A DNA stretch of 64,000 nt from Anticarsia gemmatalis. Lineage: Eukaryota > Arthropoda > Insecta > Lepidoptera > Erebidae. The stretch spans positions 1,302,001-1,366,000 of the forward strand of contig NC_134745.1 in NCBI RefSeq assembly GCF_050436995.1, given 5' to 3'. Below the pieces are notes generated by a model that saw nothing but the letters and a program-made list of their open reading frames with translations, was not told the origin of the DNA and searched no databases. Positions 23,059 through 37,345 of the stretch are shown here, one piece after another. The translations under genes and the position numbers were made by a program. Position 1 is the stretch's first letter. Every line of letters starts with the position of its first letter.

Positions 23059-26000
23059 TTTTAGAGGAAACATGCACTAATATAATTTTATTAAAAAAGG
23101 AATAAGCAGCAATGGGACACTACAGAGGACTGGCCAAAAAGATTTAACGCTGCGAGAGACCTAGACGAGACCTACGAAAAGAACTACGAAAGTACTATAT
23201 TTAGAACCCGAATAAAATTAAAGAGTGTTTATCGTTCAATTATTAGTTACATGAAAGTAAGTTATTTATGTCGTCTACTAAAGACAATCGCGCCACATGA
23301 TAACTAGAGTATGTGTTGATCGCACCATGATTGTGCTAAGCTTGGACTTTGTACTATATTCGGTCGTGCGGTAAATCGTACGATGATGACGTCACACACA
23401 ATCATTACAATAAGCAGTTGTAAGTAACGACAAACGTAGCGGAAAATGTATGTTTGGGAGTTTATATGAAGTAATTCTAATGTAAAGTAATAAGTTTTGA
23501 AATTATGCTTGTTTAATGCAAAATGCAAAAAAAATAGATTTGGTTTCCAACTTCTGGCGATATTTTAAATTAGAGATTTTCCAGTGTAAAAAAGCTTTGT
23601 AAATGAGAGGAATTCCTATTTTTAGCCCCAACTAAACAAGTTTAAGTTAGGCGAATATTTTTGACTCTATCACAAAACATTTGGAGACACTTAGCGCAAT
23701 AACAATTATTCATGCAAATTCAAAATTTTCAGTCTCCATTTTAGTAAATGTCACATTTTAAATATTTCATAATCGAATCTATGTTAAACAGGTTGTATTT
23801 ACATACAGAGAAAAACGTGGGTAGCGTTTAACAAAAACTAAATTGTAAATAATGTTTCAAACAGATTGTTTTGTTAGTTCTTTGGTTTTTGTATGACAAA
23901 ATGTAGGCGACGCGACACAACTATTTGCAAATAATCTCATAATTTAAAACTATGACCAGAGTCACGACTTGTCCGAAAAAGCAACAGTCCGTTTACTGAC
24001 ATATATTATTATTATTATTAAGAAGTAAATGGGACCTTGATATGACCTTGATATGGGACCCAACGATGACAATCTATGAATTTTCGCAAGTATAATATAA
24101 AGAAACAAATTAAAAGGAACAAATATTAAGTGCAAAATAAATTTAATGACTTTTTACAATAGGTATTACATACCTGAGCATTATTATATAAATTTGGACA
24201 ACAATATCTGAAATGTGGTTATATCTCCGATACACTACATTATCGTCAGAAAATTTCGAAACGAAACATTCAACTTTAAAGAACAACAACAGAAACTTAG
24301 CCTGTAAGTTTCCGCATTAAATGGCAACAGATCATGAGCCTAACATAACGCACCTAGTCTTAACGAGGGCTCAACTCGAGGGTATAATAGATAAGTAATT
24401 ATAAGAGAAACCTTAATGAGTCGGCAATCTCGGCAAATTGCCGCCCTCGTTAGCGACGCAGCCTGTTCACTTATTAAACTAAATTTGTATCAGTACAAAA
24501 TATTAGTTTAAACCATACAAATACGAGTAGAATAATGTCACGCATAAAAATAATTGTAGTAGGTACGGCTAGGCGTAGCTTTCGTTTAGGAATAACAAAG
24601 AGTTTTAAACTCTATTTGCTTGACATATAAATATGGCAAGGAAACCAATGATCCTGTTTTATTTTAGCAAAACTCATTAGTTTTACAGTACAGTAGCAAA
24701 TCTTACTAGAGTTACAGTATTCTCTGGAACTATAAATCAATAATCTCAATTAGCTTTAGCAATGGCAATAGGGCTAGTAGAAATACTAAACCTAATCACG
24801 TGTCTCACTAATTAATGTGTAACTAAGCAGCAGTGTAATACATATATCTGTTTACGGAGAGTAGTAAATAGATTGTAGAGTCACTAAATTGCTCAATTTC
24901 CAAAGCTAGTAAAGCCAGCAAATTATACAATTTGGAAATAATTATCCATAAGTAATAAGCCGGTTTTATGTTATGAAACAACAATATTTTTAGAAAATAC
25001 AGACAATTCCTTGTACTTTGATGCACCAAACTTATTTTAAGAGACTACGAGTACTTAAGTGGGAATAAGTCGGAACATCATACAATTAATAGATCAGATT
25101 TTTATAGTGATATAAAGATCAGATAGAAACTTGTTCGTAAAGTTCGAGATTTTGCTAATCACGGCTGTTTTTTTTACTCGTAAAAAATCTTGAAATATAG
25201 TTTATTTTACGATCTAAATCAAACAAAACGTAATCTATTCATCTGCAACGTTCATCCGTTCATCATGTTCATCCAAGCCGAACTCAGTTTATTTTAGAGA
25301 CAATGTACTGGTAGGAAATGCACATTTTAAGCGACAAAAAAAACACTATTTTATTGGCGCCGTTGAAGGTTTTTGTGCAAATGCAAATGAATTTGTCTCT
25401 GAATGGAAATCGATAGCGGAAAATTTAAATGTTAATTTGGTCTTCTGATAGTGGCGGTTGTGTCTTTAATATAATTCATGGTAATTGGAATAAAAATATA
25501 TTAGTTTTTTTTAACCTTATAAGTCTATTTTAAGGAGCCAATATTTTCATTAAGTGGTTGAAAAATTGCGATTAATTACAAGAAAGACATTTTTATGTTT
25601 CTGTTATCGGTGACGTGTCTGCAGACCTACGACAGTTTAAAATGATGTTGACACAATGACATGACCTTCAAAAACTTTAATAATTTCTTCGCAAAATGCA
25701 AATAAATACTCATATCCATCTACATTGCACAGCAAAATAAGTTAGCCGTTTTAAACGGGCAGTGAGACAAAGCGTTTTAATACGTGTTCCTCATTGAGCC
25801 TATTATGTACGCAATTAAGCGCAGCACCGAATTTCCTTCTCCGTCCAAACGTTTACCATTACGACGCACTAAAATATGCAAATGGCAACCGAGGCCCGGC
25901 TTTTAGTCGAGCATGAAGAAATTCCCAAGTTGTTGAGGGAAACTAAACCGATTCAAGTTAAACGGTCACAAGTCACATTAGCATGCTTGAAGCGAGCTTG

Positions 26001-26471
26001 ATTTCCGAAATATACGACGCTGTGCTAGCTATAAATCGACGGACGAACCTTTTCTAAGGGTGGTTTACACATGAATGGATTCTGACCTTTGTTTTTCGGG
26101 TTGTGGGGTGCGGGTTTTGTTTAATAACCTTCCATATCTATTGTGGTTGAATTTGTCCACTAGAGCAAACAACTCGGACAATAGAATTTCAATGCTTATA
26201 AACACATTTCTTGGGGTCATGCAAATCCCCATTTCGCACTTAGCCGGCATGGTAGACTCAAAGCCTATGGGTTAATAAAAATACTATTTTGCTCCATCTG
26301 CGAATGGAGTGCAACAGTTTTTGTACACTCTTTGGTGCTTTGTGCAACTTTACAGCTAATTGACACTTAGACAGCCTTTGATGTTATTGACAGCTGCTGC
26401 AACAGACATTACAAAATTTGGACCAAAACTGAGCTTAAAAAAATAGTATAAAAGCCAAAAGCAATTTTAAT
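23059..26471. other. AT-rich DNA, nothing recognised
   Basis: No gene supported. Minor items only: TGACGTCA at about 23388, a short ATT run at about 24002-24020, and a local duplication of CCTTGATATG near 24035. The two opposed frames at 26065-26275 overlap each other and show no motif. Confidence 0.4.
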
Positions 26472-26600
26472 CAGAAAATCAAAATCAAATCATTTATTCA
26501 TTTAGGTCAAATATGATAGTCGTTACTATTACTGAATCTACCACTAGCTCGGAAAGGGGGTAGAGCTTTATGAATTGTATGAACGTTTTGCAGCAAACCA
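26472..26600 (-). repeat. 3' end remnant of a non-LTR retrotransposon
   Basis: The plus strand reads AAAATCAAAATCAAATCATT then TATTCATTTAGGTCAAATAT, followed by CCACTAGCTCGGAAAGGGGG. This is the inverted 3' terminus of a frequent moth LINE, with its short-repeat tail and the conserved CCGAGCTAGTGG block. Only the non-coding end survives. The right boundary is approximate. Confidence 0.6.
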
Positions 26601-29600
26601 ATTCGTTCCATTAAATCCTTCCCCATAATTTCTAAACTAAAATGGGAGAAATTTCCTATGCGGTCGGTCCAGTCAACTGGCGGTTAAATGAATGACAGAT
26701 ACAGTGACTCGTGGCCTCGGATACAAACACAGTAAATCACAGAGCTGTCAGCTAAAACAAACAAGTACAGTTTATCTACACTCACTACGCGCTACACTGC
26801 GGGCTGTTCGAGCGCTTTCAATTTAAACGTAGCACTTGAAAAGAGATGGACGCTATCGACCGTGGGAGTCTGTACTACAATGATGTGAGATTAATTGAAT
26901 TTTGGAAGGACACATGAAGAAAGCATTAAGGCCACGAACGGACTACAGATAGGTAGTAATTTGATGTCTCGCATATCAAGAGCGATAATTCTCACAACCA
27001 CATTGAAGAAATTAAGTTCTTTCTATTGGTGAAAAGGGTCCTCAGTTGTCTCTTCTAACACTGTCCCCCGGGGTGACAACTGAGAATACGAGTAGGAAGA
27101 AAAATATACCAGTGAAAAAGAGATCGTAGGTTTTCTATAACCGGTTACCTTAAGCTAGTTACATAGGTAGGTACTATTCTAACAGATTCCGACTTGCATG
27201 GCTACTGATTTATCATCCAATGTCCAAAACTTTTCATGCCCCACGAGCGATTTTAGGAGCCTTAATCATTTGGTTCACCATTTTTCGGACGAAATACGAA
27301 AGAACGCTCTTGCGTTTATTATTGAATAAAGATATTGCCTTTTAGAACTATCCAAAGTACAACAAACAAAGTGGAAACATAATAATTTTAAAATATCACC
27401 GCGTCTATTACAAAGGCACGTTTGCCATTAATAATATCCTTCATTCCTTTGTTTTGTGGGCATCAAAACTCGCGGACATTTTCACTCTCCATACAAATTT
27501 ATTTCGGGCACAATATGATTAATCTGCGGTCGCTACAGATCGACCCCCGGTTATTATATTATAAGTTTTTGTTTTATTTGCTGACTCTACTTTGTCCCGT
27601 TTTGGTTTACAAACATAATTATATTTTCTTCTTTGTCTTTTTAAAGGCTTTTTGTGTTTGAAATCCATTACAAACGATAAAAATGTTGCTTAACAATTTT
27701 AAGAAGTGAATTTGCAGTCTTCAGTTTAAAATAAATAAATAATAGTTTATCAGTTTCTGGTTACCAAAGCATACAACCAGATGATCACGTGTAATATACG
27801 TGCTCACATACATAAAATCAAACCTTCATCCTACAGAGGTAAGCCAAGACCAGAGAATGCCCCCTGGTGCGATCCTTAGGTACTAATCATTTATTTTAAA
27901 GCATAACCATTATTTTATTTTGCGTAAGTTAGAAGTTGGAAATATTTTATACCTTTCATGAAAAGTCGAGAAGAACCTTTTGATAAAATAGTGCAGTGAG
28001 CTAAATATATTTTTAAACCTATTCCAACACTGTAAAGCAACTTGAATATTAAAACTTGAACCGATATATTTCTACTGTCAACGCTTGGAGCACAATATCA
28101 CATAATACTGTATGAAACATTGAAAGCACTACAATGTAGAATACGCTTGTATTTTATGACGCACGCTAGTGTTTAGATAAAGACATTAAAATTAAAACAT
28201 GATACTAGAGCTTTTGTATAGGATTATTTGTCCATGTAAGTCAAATTCTTTTACGGACCCGCTTTGCTAATTATAAATATAATTTTCAGGAGTTTAGAAA
28301 ATTACTTACTTAAGAGATCGGTGTCTTTTTCCGTATTTCAACTATGCCATGTCGCAACGCATCTTTGCCCCTCACAGCACTATATTAAATTTTTTGCCCA
28401 AGATTGTAGCTTTTACTTGTTAAGTGCCCAATCCGACTTCTGCACTGTTCAGGGCCCAGTGGTCATAAAAGGCATAAATATTATTATTATATCACTTCAA
28501 TTGTAAATGTGTATTTAGTCAATATTAAAATTCAAAACAAACGATTTGTATTCATGACCACAATTGAAAGCGTTATAGCTCTGTTATTGCACACAATCTG
28601 TAACAAACAACCAATTTTCTACATACATGAACGATTAATTAAATTATACCTAGCATCTGTCCGCAGATATTCAGAATGATGCAAAAATGCCTAGACGTGT
28701 ACCTGAAAATCCAGATTTACGGATTTTGTAATTGATCCTAACTTATCTTGCAACAGGTATCTAACATTACAATTTTAGATACTAAATTGTAGAATAAGGT
28801 ATAATAACAAAAAAAATTACTCAAATAGCTTCTATAACATTTCTTATGCCAAGCTGATGCATAACTTCAACAAAACTTATAAATGAAACGAAACAAAAAT
28901 ACATTCTTATATATTAGTTAAAAAAACGATTCACCTCATAACAGCGCCTGTCACGACATGTTAAGTGTTCACCTTTATTGTTTCTAAGGCAAGCAAATGA
29001 TTAAACAATTAACGTGTTCAGCTTAACAACTCATTTAAAACAGTATTTAGTAAAAGGTTAAAGGTGGTACAAATCGATCAGTCGTTCTCTACCGCTATCG
29101 TTTAATTGGATAGGACTTTAGATCGACCGCACGTCTAACGCACTCGTGATGACCATTAATACCCTTACCACTAGTTCCCTGAAGTAGCCAGCTCCTTCTA
29201 GTTAGTTTAAAAAAGCTATAAATTATTGCAAAGAGAGCAAATATTCCATTAAACTTAAGGACTTGTCTTTTAACTAAAGCTCTGCATTAGAAACCATACA
29301 TTTATAGGTAACGCAAGGCTTATCAATTTACACAAATCCCTCCTGGGAGTTAAAGTTCGCCTTTCGCAGCCAGAAGTTATGCTTTCCAAAGCAGAAGTTC
29401 TAAGATACCGAAAACGACTGCTTTTTGAAAATGCCCATAGTAAATATCAGAAACGTACATTAGTCTAGTTGTCATCAATAAATAGGCGCAGCTTAAACAT
29501 TCGCATTTACATAATTTTATGTCCAAAGGATGATGAGAAGCCAAATCTTATCAAGATTTTGTGTTTTGTTCCGTGCTTTATCCGCATTAATCATGAGTCT

Positions 29601-32600
29601 AGAAACAATTAATAAAACAAGTAATAATGAAGCCTACAGCTCGCCAAAAACCCACAGGGCTTGAACAATTTATCTCAACCACGATAAGAAGAAACAGTCG
29701 ATTTATTGATATAATAAAATACAGTGTTTCCGGCTGTGAGCCGAAGAATATTTACGACACAAATACGCAACGAGATTATTAATGGAGTAGAAATATGAAA
29801 TATTTTATGTGAACCGTTTCATGGCTCTTGAAGATACGAATATTTAGGATTTAGTATTTGTTACTCGCACTTACATTGTATTTCTTATAAGAACTTGTTT
29901 TTCAGTATAGTAAAAAGATTATTACGTGTAGGAATTATTATTTTTTTAGTGCCTAAACAATTGGTGCTTTAGTATCCTTCCAAACAGAGGTTTTTCTTAG
30001 TTACGTTAACATTAGTTTTATCATAGCACTGTTAAGTTTGTTATGTCAGACACGTTTTTACAATTTTTGTTCTCGACTCTCTCTTCTAGCTTATTACTTG
30101 TTCAATAAATATTAACATGTCCAAAAATATAGAGGCAAATATGTGACAGGAAGCGTCAAATAACAATTCAAAGATGTTTATCTGAGCTTCATAGCAATAC
30201 GCGAATCATCATATTGCTATGCAAAATTTAGCAGGCGTTTGAATCTTCGATACAAAAATCTGAGATGATACAACACTTAACGGTAATTCGCGAAAACATC
30301 TGGTCATTCATCTTCACGCATCGTCGCTATACTTCTTATAAAACAGACTTTGAGTTAAAAAAGTTTTTAATCGAAACAGGCAAACGTAAAAACTTTGGCA
30401 ATGTATTGTGTTCGAACAAAAAGTGTTATACGTATCGGACGTGACAAGACGCTAACAATAGTATTTATGTTTTTTTGTCTGATTTGCACGGTGAAGCCCC
30501 AAGGGGTAAACCTAGTGTATCAAGCACTGTACACTGAAGTCGCCTATTGATCAAGAGATTGGGCAAATTAGTTCTTCTTAGACAGTGAGGTAAATTGCAA
30601 GCTCTTCTCATTAGAAAGAAAATATATTATTATTAAACGCTTGGTTCCGACCAGTCTTTTGTGTTTTGTGCTATTTTTTTTTATTTAATTCAGCAACTAA
30701 GGGCCGTTTACTTTGATAAGTGTTCTAGAAAAATAGAATTCTAATGATTCGATTGATTTTTCGTACGTTGCTAAAAATTCGGCGAATCAAATTATCTGAC
30801 GATAAACCAATCTTTTGGTATAACGAGACTTCACCGAACTAAGCTTAAAAATTAACCATCTAGCACCATTTTTGCCTGGATTTACAAAAAAATGTGTATT
30901 TATAGAAAATCGTTACCGCGAGGCAGTTTAAATCTGTTTACGTAAAGTTTTTGAGAACAATCCTCCGATTGGGTAAATGGATTGAAGGGATAAACCCTTT
31001 TAAGCCTCCCATGGGACTTGCGACGTTAAACGGTAGTTTACGTAAGTGACTCGGGACTGTCGTTATAGTCCCATTGAATTTGTACAACACAAAACACTTA
31101 TTGTTTACATACTGAGGGCCGATTTTTATGTATTACATAATTAAAAAAGGTTTTTATCCGTTTTACAGATTTTCTATGCATTGTGCTGACAGACGGTCAA
31201 AGATATTCGTCGAACAAAATTAGTTATCTGACTTGCTTAGCAGTCGAAATAATGCGACTTTCAGGATAGTTTTAATATATTTTATTTAATACTCTGTTAT
31301 TGTTGGAAATAGGCATAAAGCTAGGATCGTCAGGAAGCTATACAAAAATATTTTAGTAATTTATTTCAAGATATATAAAGTATTTTTCATACGATAATTT
31401 AAGTGTGTCATAGAGAAAATACAACCTGATTGAAAAGTTTTTTAGGTGAATTTTCATTTGGAGAATTCCCATGTAATGTTATTTTCCTACAAAGAACATT
31501 GTGTCTTACATAACTCATATTTTTCCTGAACAAATTCGTAGTTATTTTTAAACTTATCGATATTTTACGCGACATTATTTCCACACGTTTAGTTCCGCGT
31601 GACATGACACAAATGACATTTTTTCGTCACATAATATTTGCAAATAAATACATTTTTTGTATAAAAAGTACCTACGGACAATATTATGATTTATTCTACA
31701 TAGGCCTTATAATAATAATATATATCTTATGTATAGAGTCGTGTATACTTCAGACGAAATAAATTTAATACGTTTTTGCAATATTTGTAAAAAAATTACA
31801 TTATATTGTGAACAAACTTTTTCTAATGTTATCCTTGAAAGTATTGTGTGACATGCATACTTAGGTAATCGGGTTTTTTGCTTATTTTCATATCTTTGCT
31901 TGTATTTTTTGTCCTAACAGGATACCTTAAAATGGTACTATTTTATTGAAATCAATTCACAATATTTTCCTATCAAAAATATTACTGTATGAGTGTGATT
32001 GCCGAAAATAAATTTTAAAACAATACAGTCACGTTTCAGTTAACTGAATTATTCAAAAATCATCCTGTTCTCAATAATGTAACACGAAAACTTCGATAGA
32101 TAACAGAATATAAAACCTACATCCAACCCCGACAGTGTAATAAAACACAGCCAAGAAAAGCAAAACAATATAAAATGTGCAAACTACAAAGTGAACCCTT
32201 CACAGGTCAATAAATACTGCGATCAGAGCGGCTACAGCCGACGATACATCAACAAGAAAGGATATCTATAACGTAAGATTAAGGCTTTGCTGCCACTGAA
32301 AGCGGAGACTGGGTACATTTTCACTATTAATCTTGAAAAATCAGGCGATTTAATTTTATTTTAAGGGTGATTTTTGAAACGACTTTTGTTTGGTATAATC
32401 TCTCTATATGTATAAAACTCGTTCGTTACTGAATGAGTGACTGGACTGTTTGACAGCCGAAACTAGTGAACTAGCTGACATTTGGCAAGTGTAGGGAATC
32501 ACAAAGAGAACATTATTTGAAATTTCATATGTGGCATAATCTCTTACAGATTCTGAAAGGAGGCTCTTGTCCAGCAGTAGGACAGTAGTATACGCAATTT

Positions 32601-32949
32601 TATTTGTATTTTGAACGGATTTTCCATGTACTATTTGTCAAAGATATAACAATAAATAGATTCCACAAATAACCTTGTGACGCTGAAAAAACTAGGCTTA
32701 AAAGTGACCACAACAAAGAGTATAAAAGAATGAAAGAAGCAAAAATAGCTGAAAACTTACTTCGTTAGAATTGTTAACGCTCTTTCTCGTAGGAAGGTGA
32801 AATTTATTTTAGCTAATTGGGCACTCAGCTAGTTGAGCTCTCTTTTGTTGTAGAAACCTTCATGTACATATTTACAACGAGTGTAACCTCCTAACCTCCC
32901 CTGCAGTGTATTATGAGCAGTGACGATTCATTTTATCATCAAATTGAAT
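26601..32949. other. Long AT-rich stretch without recognisable genes
   Basis: I read no exon, RNA gene or bounded transposon here. The longest frames (27422-27661, 28264-28506) are low-complexity hydrophobic or phenylalanine-rich translations of AT-rich DNA. A scrap of the interspersed-repeat core (TTGTCCAGCAGTAGGACAGT) lies at about 32568-32587. If the exons at 46 kb and 19 kb belong to one transcription unit, this is intron. Confidence 0.4.
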
Positions 32950-33166
32950 GTTTTTTTTCTTTTTAAAGACTTCCCGCACTAAGAATTGCTCCTGTGTCGC
33001 GGGGACTTTTCACACATACAAACAACGAATACAAAGTACAACCAAATCCGAAACAATTTTTTGTGGATCGAACAAACAATTGTCCCGTGTGGGAATCGAA
33101 CCCACGACATCCCGAGGCCATGGTAGCGGCGTGGTGACCTAAACCACTGCGCCACGGAGGCAGTCA
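32950..33166 (-). repeat. tRNA-derived SINE, full-length-like copy B
   Basis: On the minus strand the head is TGACTGCCTCCGTGGCGCAG followed by TGGTTTAGG, with box B GTGGGTTCGATTCCCACACG, then the shared body with TTGTTTGTATGTGTGAAAAG and CAATTCTTAGTGCGGGAAG, and an A-rich tail (T-run at 32950-32963 on plus). Same family as 14891 and 37346. Box B is near consensus, suggesting a fairly young copy. Confidence 0.9.
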
Positions 33167-36100
33167 TTATAGGACCAGTACCGACACTAATGACAGTCAA
33201 TGATACAGAGAGTGAATTTACCGCCAAAAAGAAGAGCTCACAAGAAACTCTTGGCTACTCTAAACTCCAACTTTTAATATGAGGTCTTTTTATTGACATT
33301 ATGTCTCATATTACCCGAAAAAACCAATTGTGTGTGGGCACACGTATTACTTATTACAAAAGTTGATATCCCAAATTATAAACAATATAAAAACTTGAAT
33401 ACCAATAAAAGCATTCTACCGTAGCAAAGTCAGGTAAAAACGTCCAGTTCTCAGTATAAATTGAGTACTATTTAAATTAATCGCACTTCATCCAGTAGTG
33501 CACTCTTTCAGTGTGAACGTAGCTTAAGTCCAGAGCTGTGGGGAAGACACCGAGCCCCATTTGTCTTGTGAGCGCACTTTGACTGGGAATTAGGTCAGTG
33601 GCACCCCCTGTACAGATGTAGGGTTAACTGGATGAGACTGAACTTCTGTACAACTGATTTGAAGAGATTGAGATGCAAATGAGAGTGAAGAGTTGTTTGG
33701 AAACATATTTAGATGTGTTTTCAAGTCAATGTTGTGTAAAAGTTTGGAAGATAACAAACTAGTTGTTGAGTTAGCCAACTGATTGTTTGTCGGTTCAAAT
33801 ACTTCTTCTGTAGTGGAATCGTCGGTAATAGTTACTGAATAATCTTATTAACTAGTGAAAAAGCAGTATGTTTAAATTATCATATCAGCCAAAAGACATC
33901 CTCTACTAAACACAGGCCTCTCCTTGATAATTTATAAATATTAATGGACAACTATATAAATAAATCATATAAATAATAATAATTATATAAAACTCGATCA
34001 CTAGGCTTCAATATTGTACCCAAATTCGCTTGTAAATGCAGAGAAAAATATATTGCAGTTAAGACTCTAAGATTGAGCCAAGTAACAAATCTAAGTAGGT
34101 AGTAATACTTATAACCTTCTCTCAAATATTTAGTAACCTTCTAGCTAAACCTACAACTTCAATCATATCTATCACAACAGCCTCCAATCGGCATCCACTA
34201 CAAATTCAAAAGGGTCAAGTCCTTCGACCGACGCTATAAACCGGAACAACGAACATTTGACGTGAAGCAATATCATGTGAAGTGTGAAATACGTGATAAA
34301 TTGATAACAGGTGGAGGAGAAAAATGCTTTGAAATGTGAAGGAAACGATGACTTTGTGCTATAATTCGGGAAGTACTTGGTCATTCAAGTAGGTAACTAA
34401 TATGATTTTCGGAATTCAATGTCTTTAGTCCTAATTCAATGCGTTAAATTTAGTGAATCAGAAATATTTTGATGTAGGTTTATAGAAAAAATATGCGTAA
34501 ATGATGTGTTATACTTTATTACATAAAATAATAAACACAGTTCTAAAATTGATTTACCGTACAGCAGATTTTTCTCTTGGTAGATGACTATATTAACTTT
34601 TCCGATTCTCTGAGAACTATAAATAAATAATGTAGAAAAAAGTAACTGGCGATAGAAAAGTCTTCCTGTGAAAAAATCATTGATAAATCAGTAGGACAAA
34701 CCTTGTTCTACTATCATTTTCACAAGCATTGTATATTGGAGTTAGTTAACATTTTAACAATTTATTTCACTGTTATCAAAAACTACCAATTTATTCTCAC
34801 AACTGCTATAGTCAGCCGATTAAAGCTGCGTATGAATATTTAAACATAACAACCAGTGCAGCGACATAAAGTTATAAAATGTTGCACGTTTATTAAAATT
34901 GTGACGTCACGTGGAAAACATGGCGGACGTCATGGGGTGGAAATGATACGAAAAACGCTGTTCAGTTTACTTTACTTGAAGGAAATAATTGACAAAAAAT
35001 GATGTGAAAAGAGTTGTGTAGTGGCAACCCAAGCTAAATAAATGTATAGGGAAAATAAATTTAACCCAATACTGTTTTATTATGGGCTAGGATCTCCCAG
35101 AATGAGGGAAAAGCCAAGCCTAGACTTATCACCTAAGCGAGCGCTAATCCAGTGCGAGTTGCGGAATTTACGTGCCTTTTAAAACAATTTTAAAGAACTT
35201 TTAAACATGTAAATGTGTAACATGTTTCATTACGGTATTTAATATTAATAATAAGTAAAGTAAAAGAAGATTTTAATCGCGTTGCTGCAGAGCTTTAGCA
35301 GAAAAACAGTCCGCTTTTTCAACGTCATCTCAAACGAGTTTAGGTATTTTCGTGGTCCACAAGTTTTGAAAACATTTGTTGGAGCGTGAAAGGAGCTCTT
35401 TTGTCCTTCAACCTGTGCATCTGTCACTTTCCTCTCCAGTTTGATGGTGGAATTAAAGATATTTCTCAAAGAGGAACAGTCATAAAGTTAAGTTTACTTT
35501 AGATGAGTTGGATAATGCTATTTTGAGAACAACTTTGAGATTGTTTAACTTCGAATACCATTTTAAAGCGTTTTAAATTTGTTTCGGAGATAAATGCATT
35601 GCAGTTTACTTGTGATTCAAAGATGCGTGGAAATAAATGTGCTTCAAAATAACCAATTTTTATAAGCGATTCGCAGGCATTTGTAATTTTTGTGTTATTC
35701 AAAGCTATTTCTTTTATAAGCAGGCCACTCTTAGGGCTTTTAAATTTTTTGTACTCTGGTTGGATACCTTTTGTGCACTACTCGTAATTTTTAGATTTCA
35801 ATCTCTGATTCTTAGCTATATTACACGTTGAAGTGAAATGTAAAAAATGAGATTTAAGCAGAACTTACAATAAGTTTGTAGTATTCGTATTTGGTCGTAA
35901 ATATCTGTGTTGCTGGTTCAAAATCAATATTTTTATTAGAACTCCTTCCATTCTCAATATATCTGTTGTAATAGATGTGTAATGAGCGCACCCTGATTCA
36001 GCATTAATCATGTTCGCCAGTTAATAACTGCTCCCTGAACTATTGATTCATCCTCTACATTCACTATGTATTTATGCAACTGGGCCGAGAGGGGAAGAAT

Positions 36101-37345
36101 CCCGACCATATGTGCTTAACTAAGAGCTGAAATGTTCAGGTCACCTGAAAATCTTGATTTAGATAACTAGTGATGACAACAATCACCTTTTTATACGTGT
36201 TTTGAACCACTGTACAGATTCATGACTATGTGTATCTTACGCGAAATCGTTTCCAAAATTAACTTCTAAACATCCTTATAAAGCAATCACTCTGTAGCAA
36301 ATAAATATACAAAGTTGTGTTCCCAATCACAACTTAATTGGTTGATCAATGTGATAAGTGATTTCTTTTTACTTGACTTATATGCGTTGGGCGTAAGATA
36401 CTAGCTTAGATAAAATCAGTTTGCTGTTGATTTGAAGTTCATAGACTTACATTTTCAAGTTACTTAACGCCACTGTAAAATTCTAGTTGGTATTTGATTT
36501 TTCATAGGCCGCTTCCCTCATTATCAATTACCTCCTGAAAAATACTAGGCTTTGAGTACCTACACTTGTTATTCCATTCCCATCACGAACGAATAAGGGA
36601 TGAAAGATCTTAATGAATTCAATGAATCTTTTGTATTAAGATTTATGGCAACATTTTTCAGGTGAGATTGCGTGTTTTTAGCGAGGTATACATTTTTAGA
36701 CGGGAATGCTTTGAGACGCATATTGTTCGTGGTTCTATTAAAAATGTCATTAGTAAAAGTCGTCAAATGTTTAATGGAGGATTCTATTTATGTTGTTATT
36801 TAGTTTATGTTATAATTACGTGTTTTACAATATTTTATAGTAGGTAACCTTGACAATGGTATTACTGAAAATCTTAAATTGAATACCACTTTAATGATCC
36901 CATATTCCGCACATTCCATTGAAATTTATATAAATTATGTCATAACAGTAACTACACTCGTTCATTGCCTCGAACTATTTAACTTAACAAATAATATAAA
37001 TAATTTTTCGTTTACTTGGGATCTCATTTGATGTTATTTTCGTATACCTTACACAGGTGAAGCAAACCATGGAAAACAGTCATCTATGAAAAAAAAAACA
37101 GTATTAGGTTAGCATACCATATTCTCGTATTATAATTAGGACGAAATTGAGAAGCACGTGTAGCACAAAAAGCACGAATTTCAACATCAAAAAATTCAAA
37201 CAGCAAAAAAATTATTTTCATTAAACAAAAAAATACGAACGCAAAAGTAACATGGCGATCATTGACACCTTCTCTATCAAAGACATAAATAAACCTATTC
37301 ATATCTATAAAACCAGTACCAAACAATCTCCAGTCATTTATGTTG
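33167..37345. other. AT-rich DNA with minor repeat scraps
   Basis: No gene recognised. AAGAAGAGCTCACAAGAAAC at about 33230 resembles the 'agaagagc…caagaaact' block of a moth LINE 3' region. At 35070-35175, TTATGGGCTAGGATCTCCCA and a CCAGTGCGAGTTGCGG piece look like a decayed copy of the interspersed repeat at 10078. The promoter-like patch at 34895-34965 is listed separately. Confidence 0.4.
34895..34965. promoter_or_regulatory. Possible regulatory patch: CRE, E-box and YY1-like motifs
   Basis: TGTGACGTCACGTGG combines a perfect CRE palindrome (TGACGTCA) with an overlapping CACGTG E-box, followed within 15 bases by AACATGGCGGACGTCAT, which resembles a YY1 site. Such clustering is unusual in this AT-rich background. 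No transcription start or adjacent exon was identified, so this may be an enhancer, an orphan promoter or chance. Confidence 0.3.

Noticed and set aside
26065..26275. Opposed open frames as a small gene
   Set aside because: Two frames cover the same bases on opposite strands, neither has a motif, and there are no splice or promoter signals.
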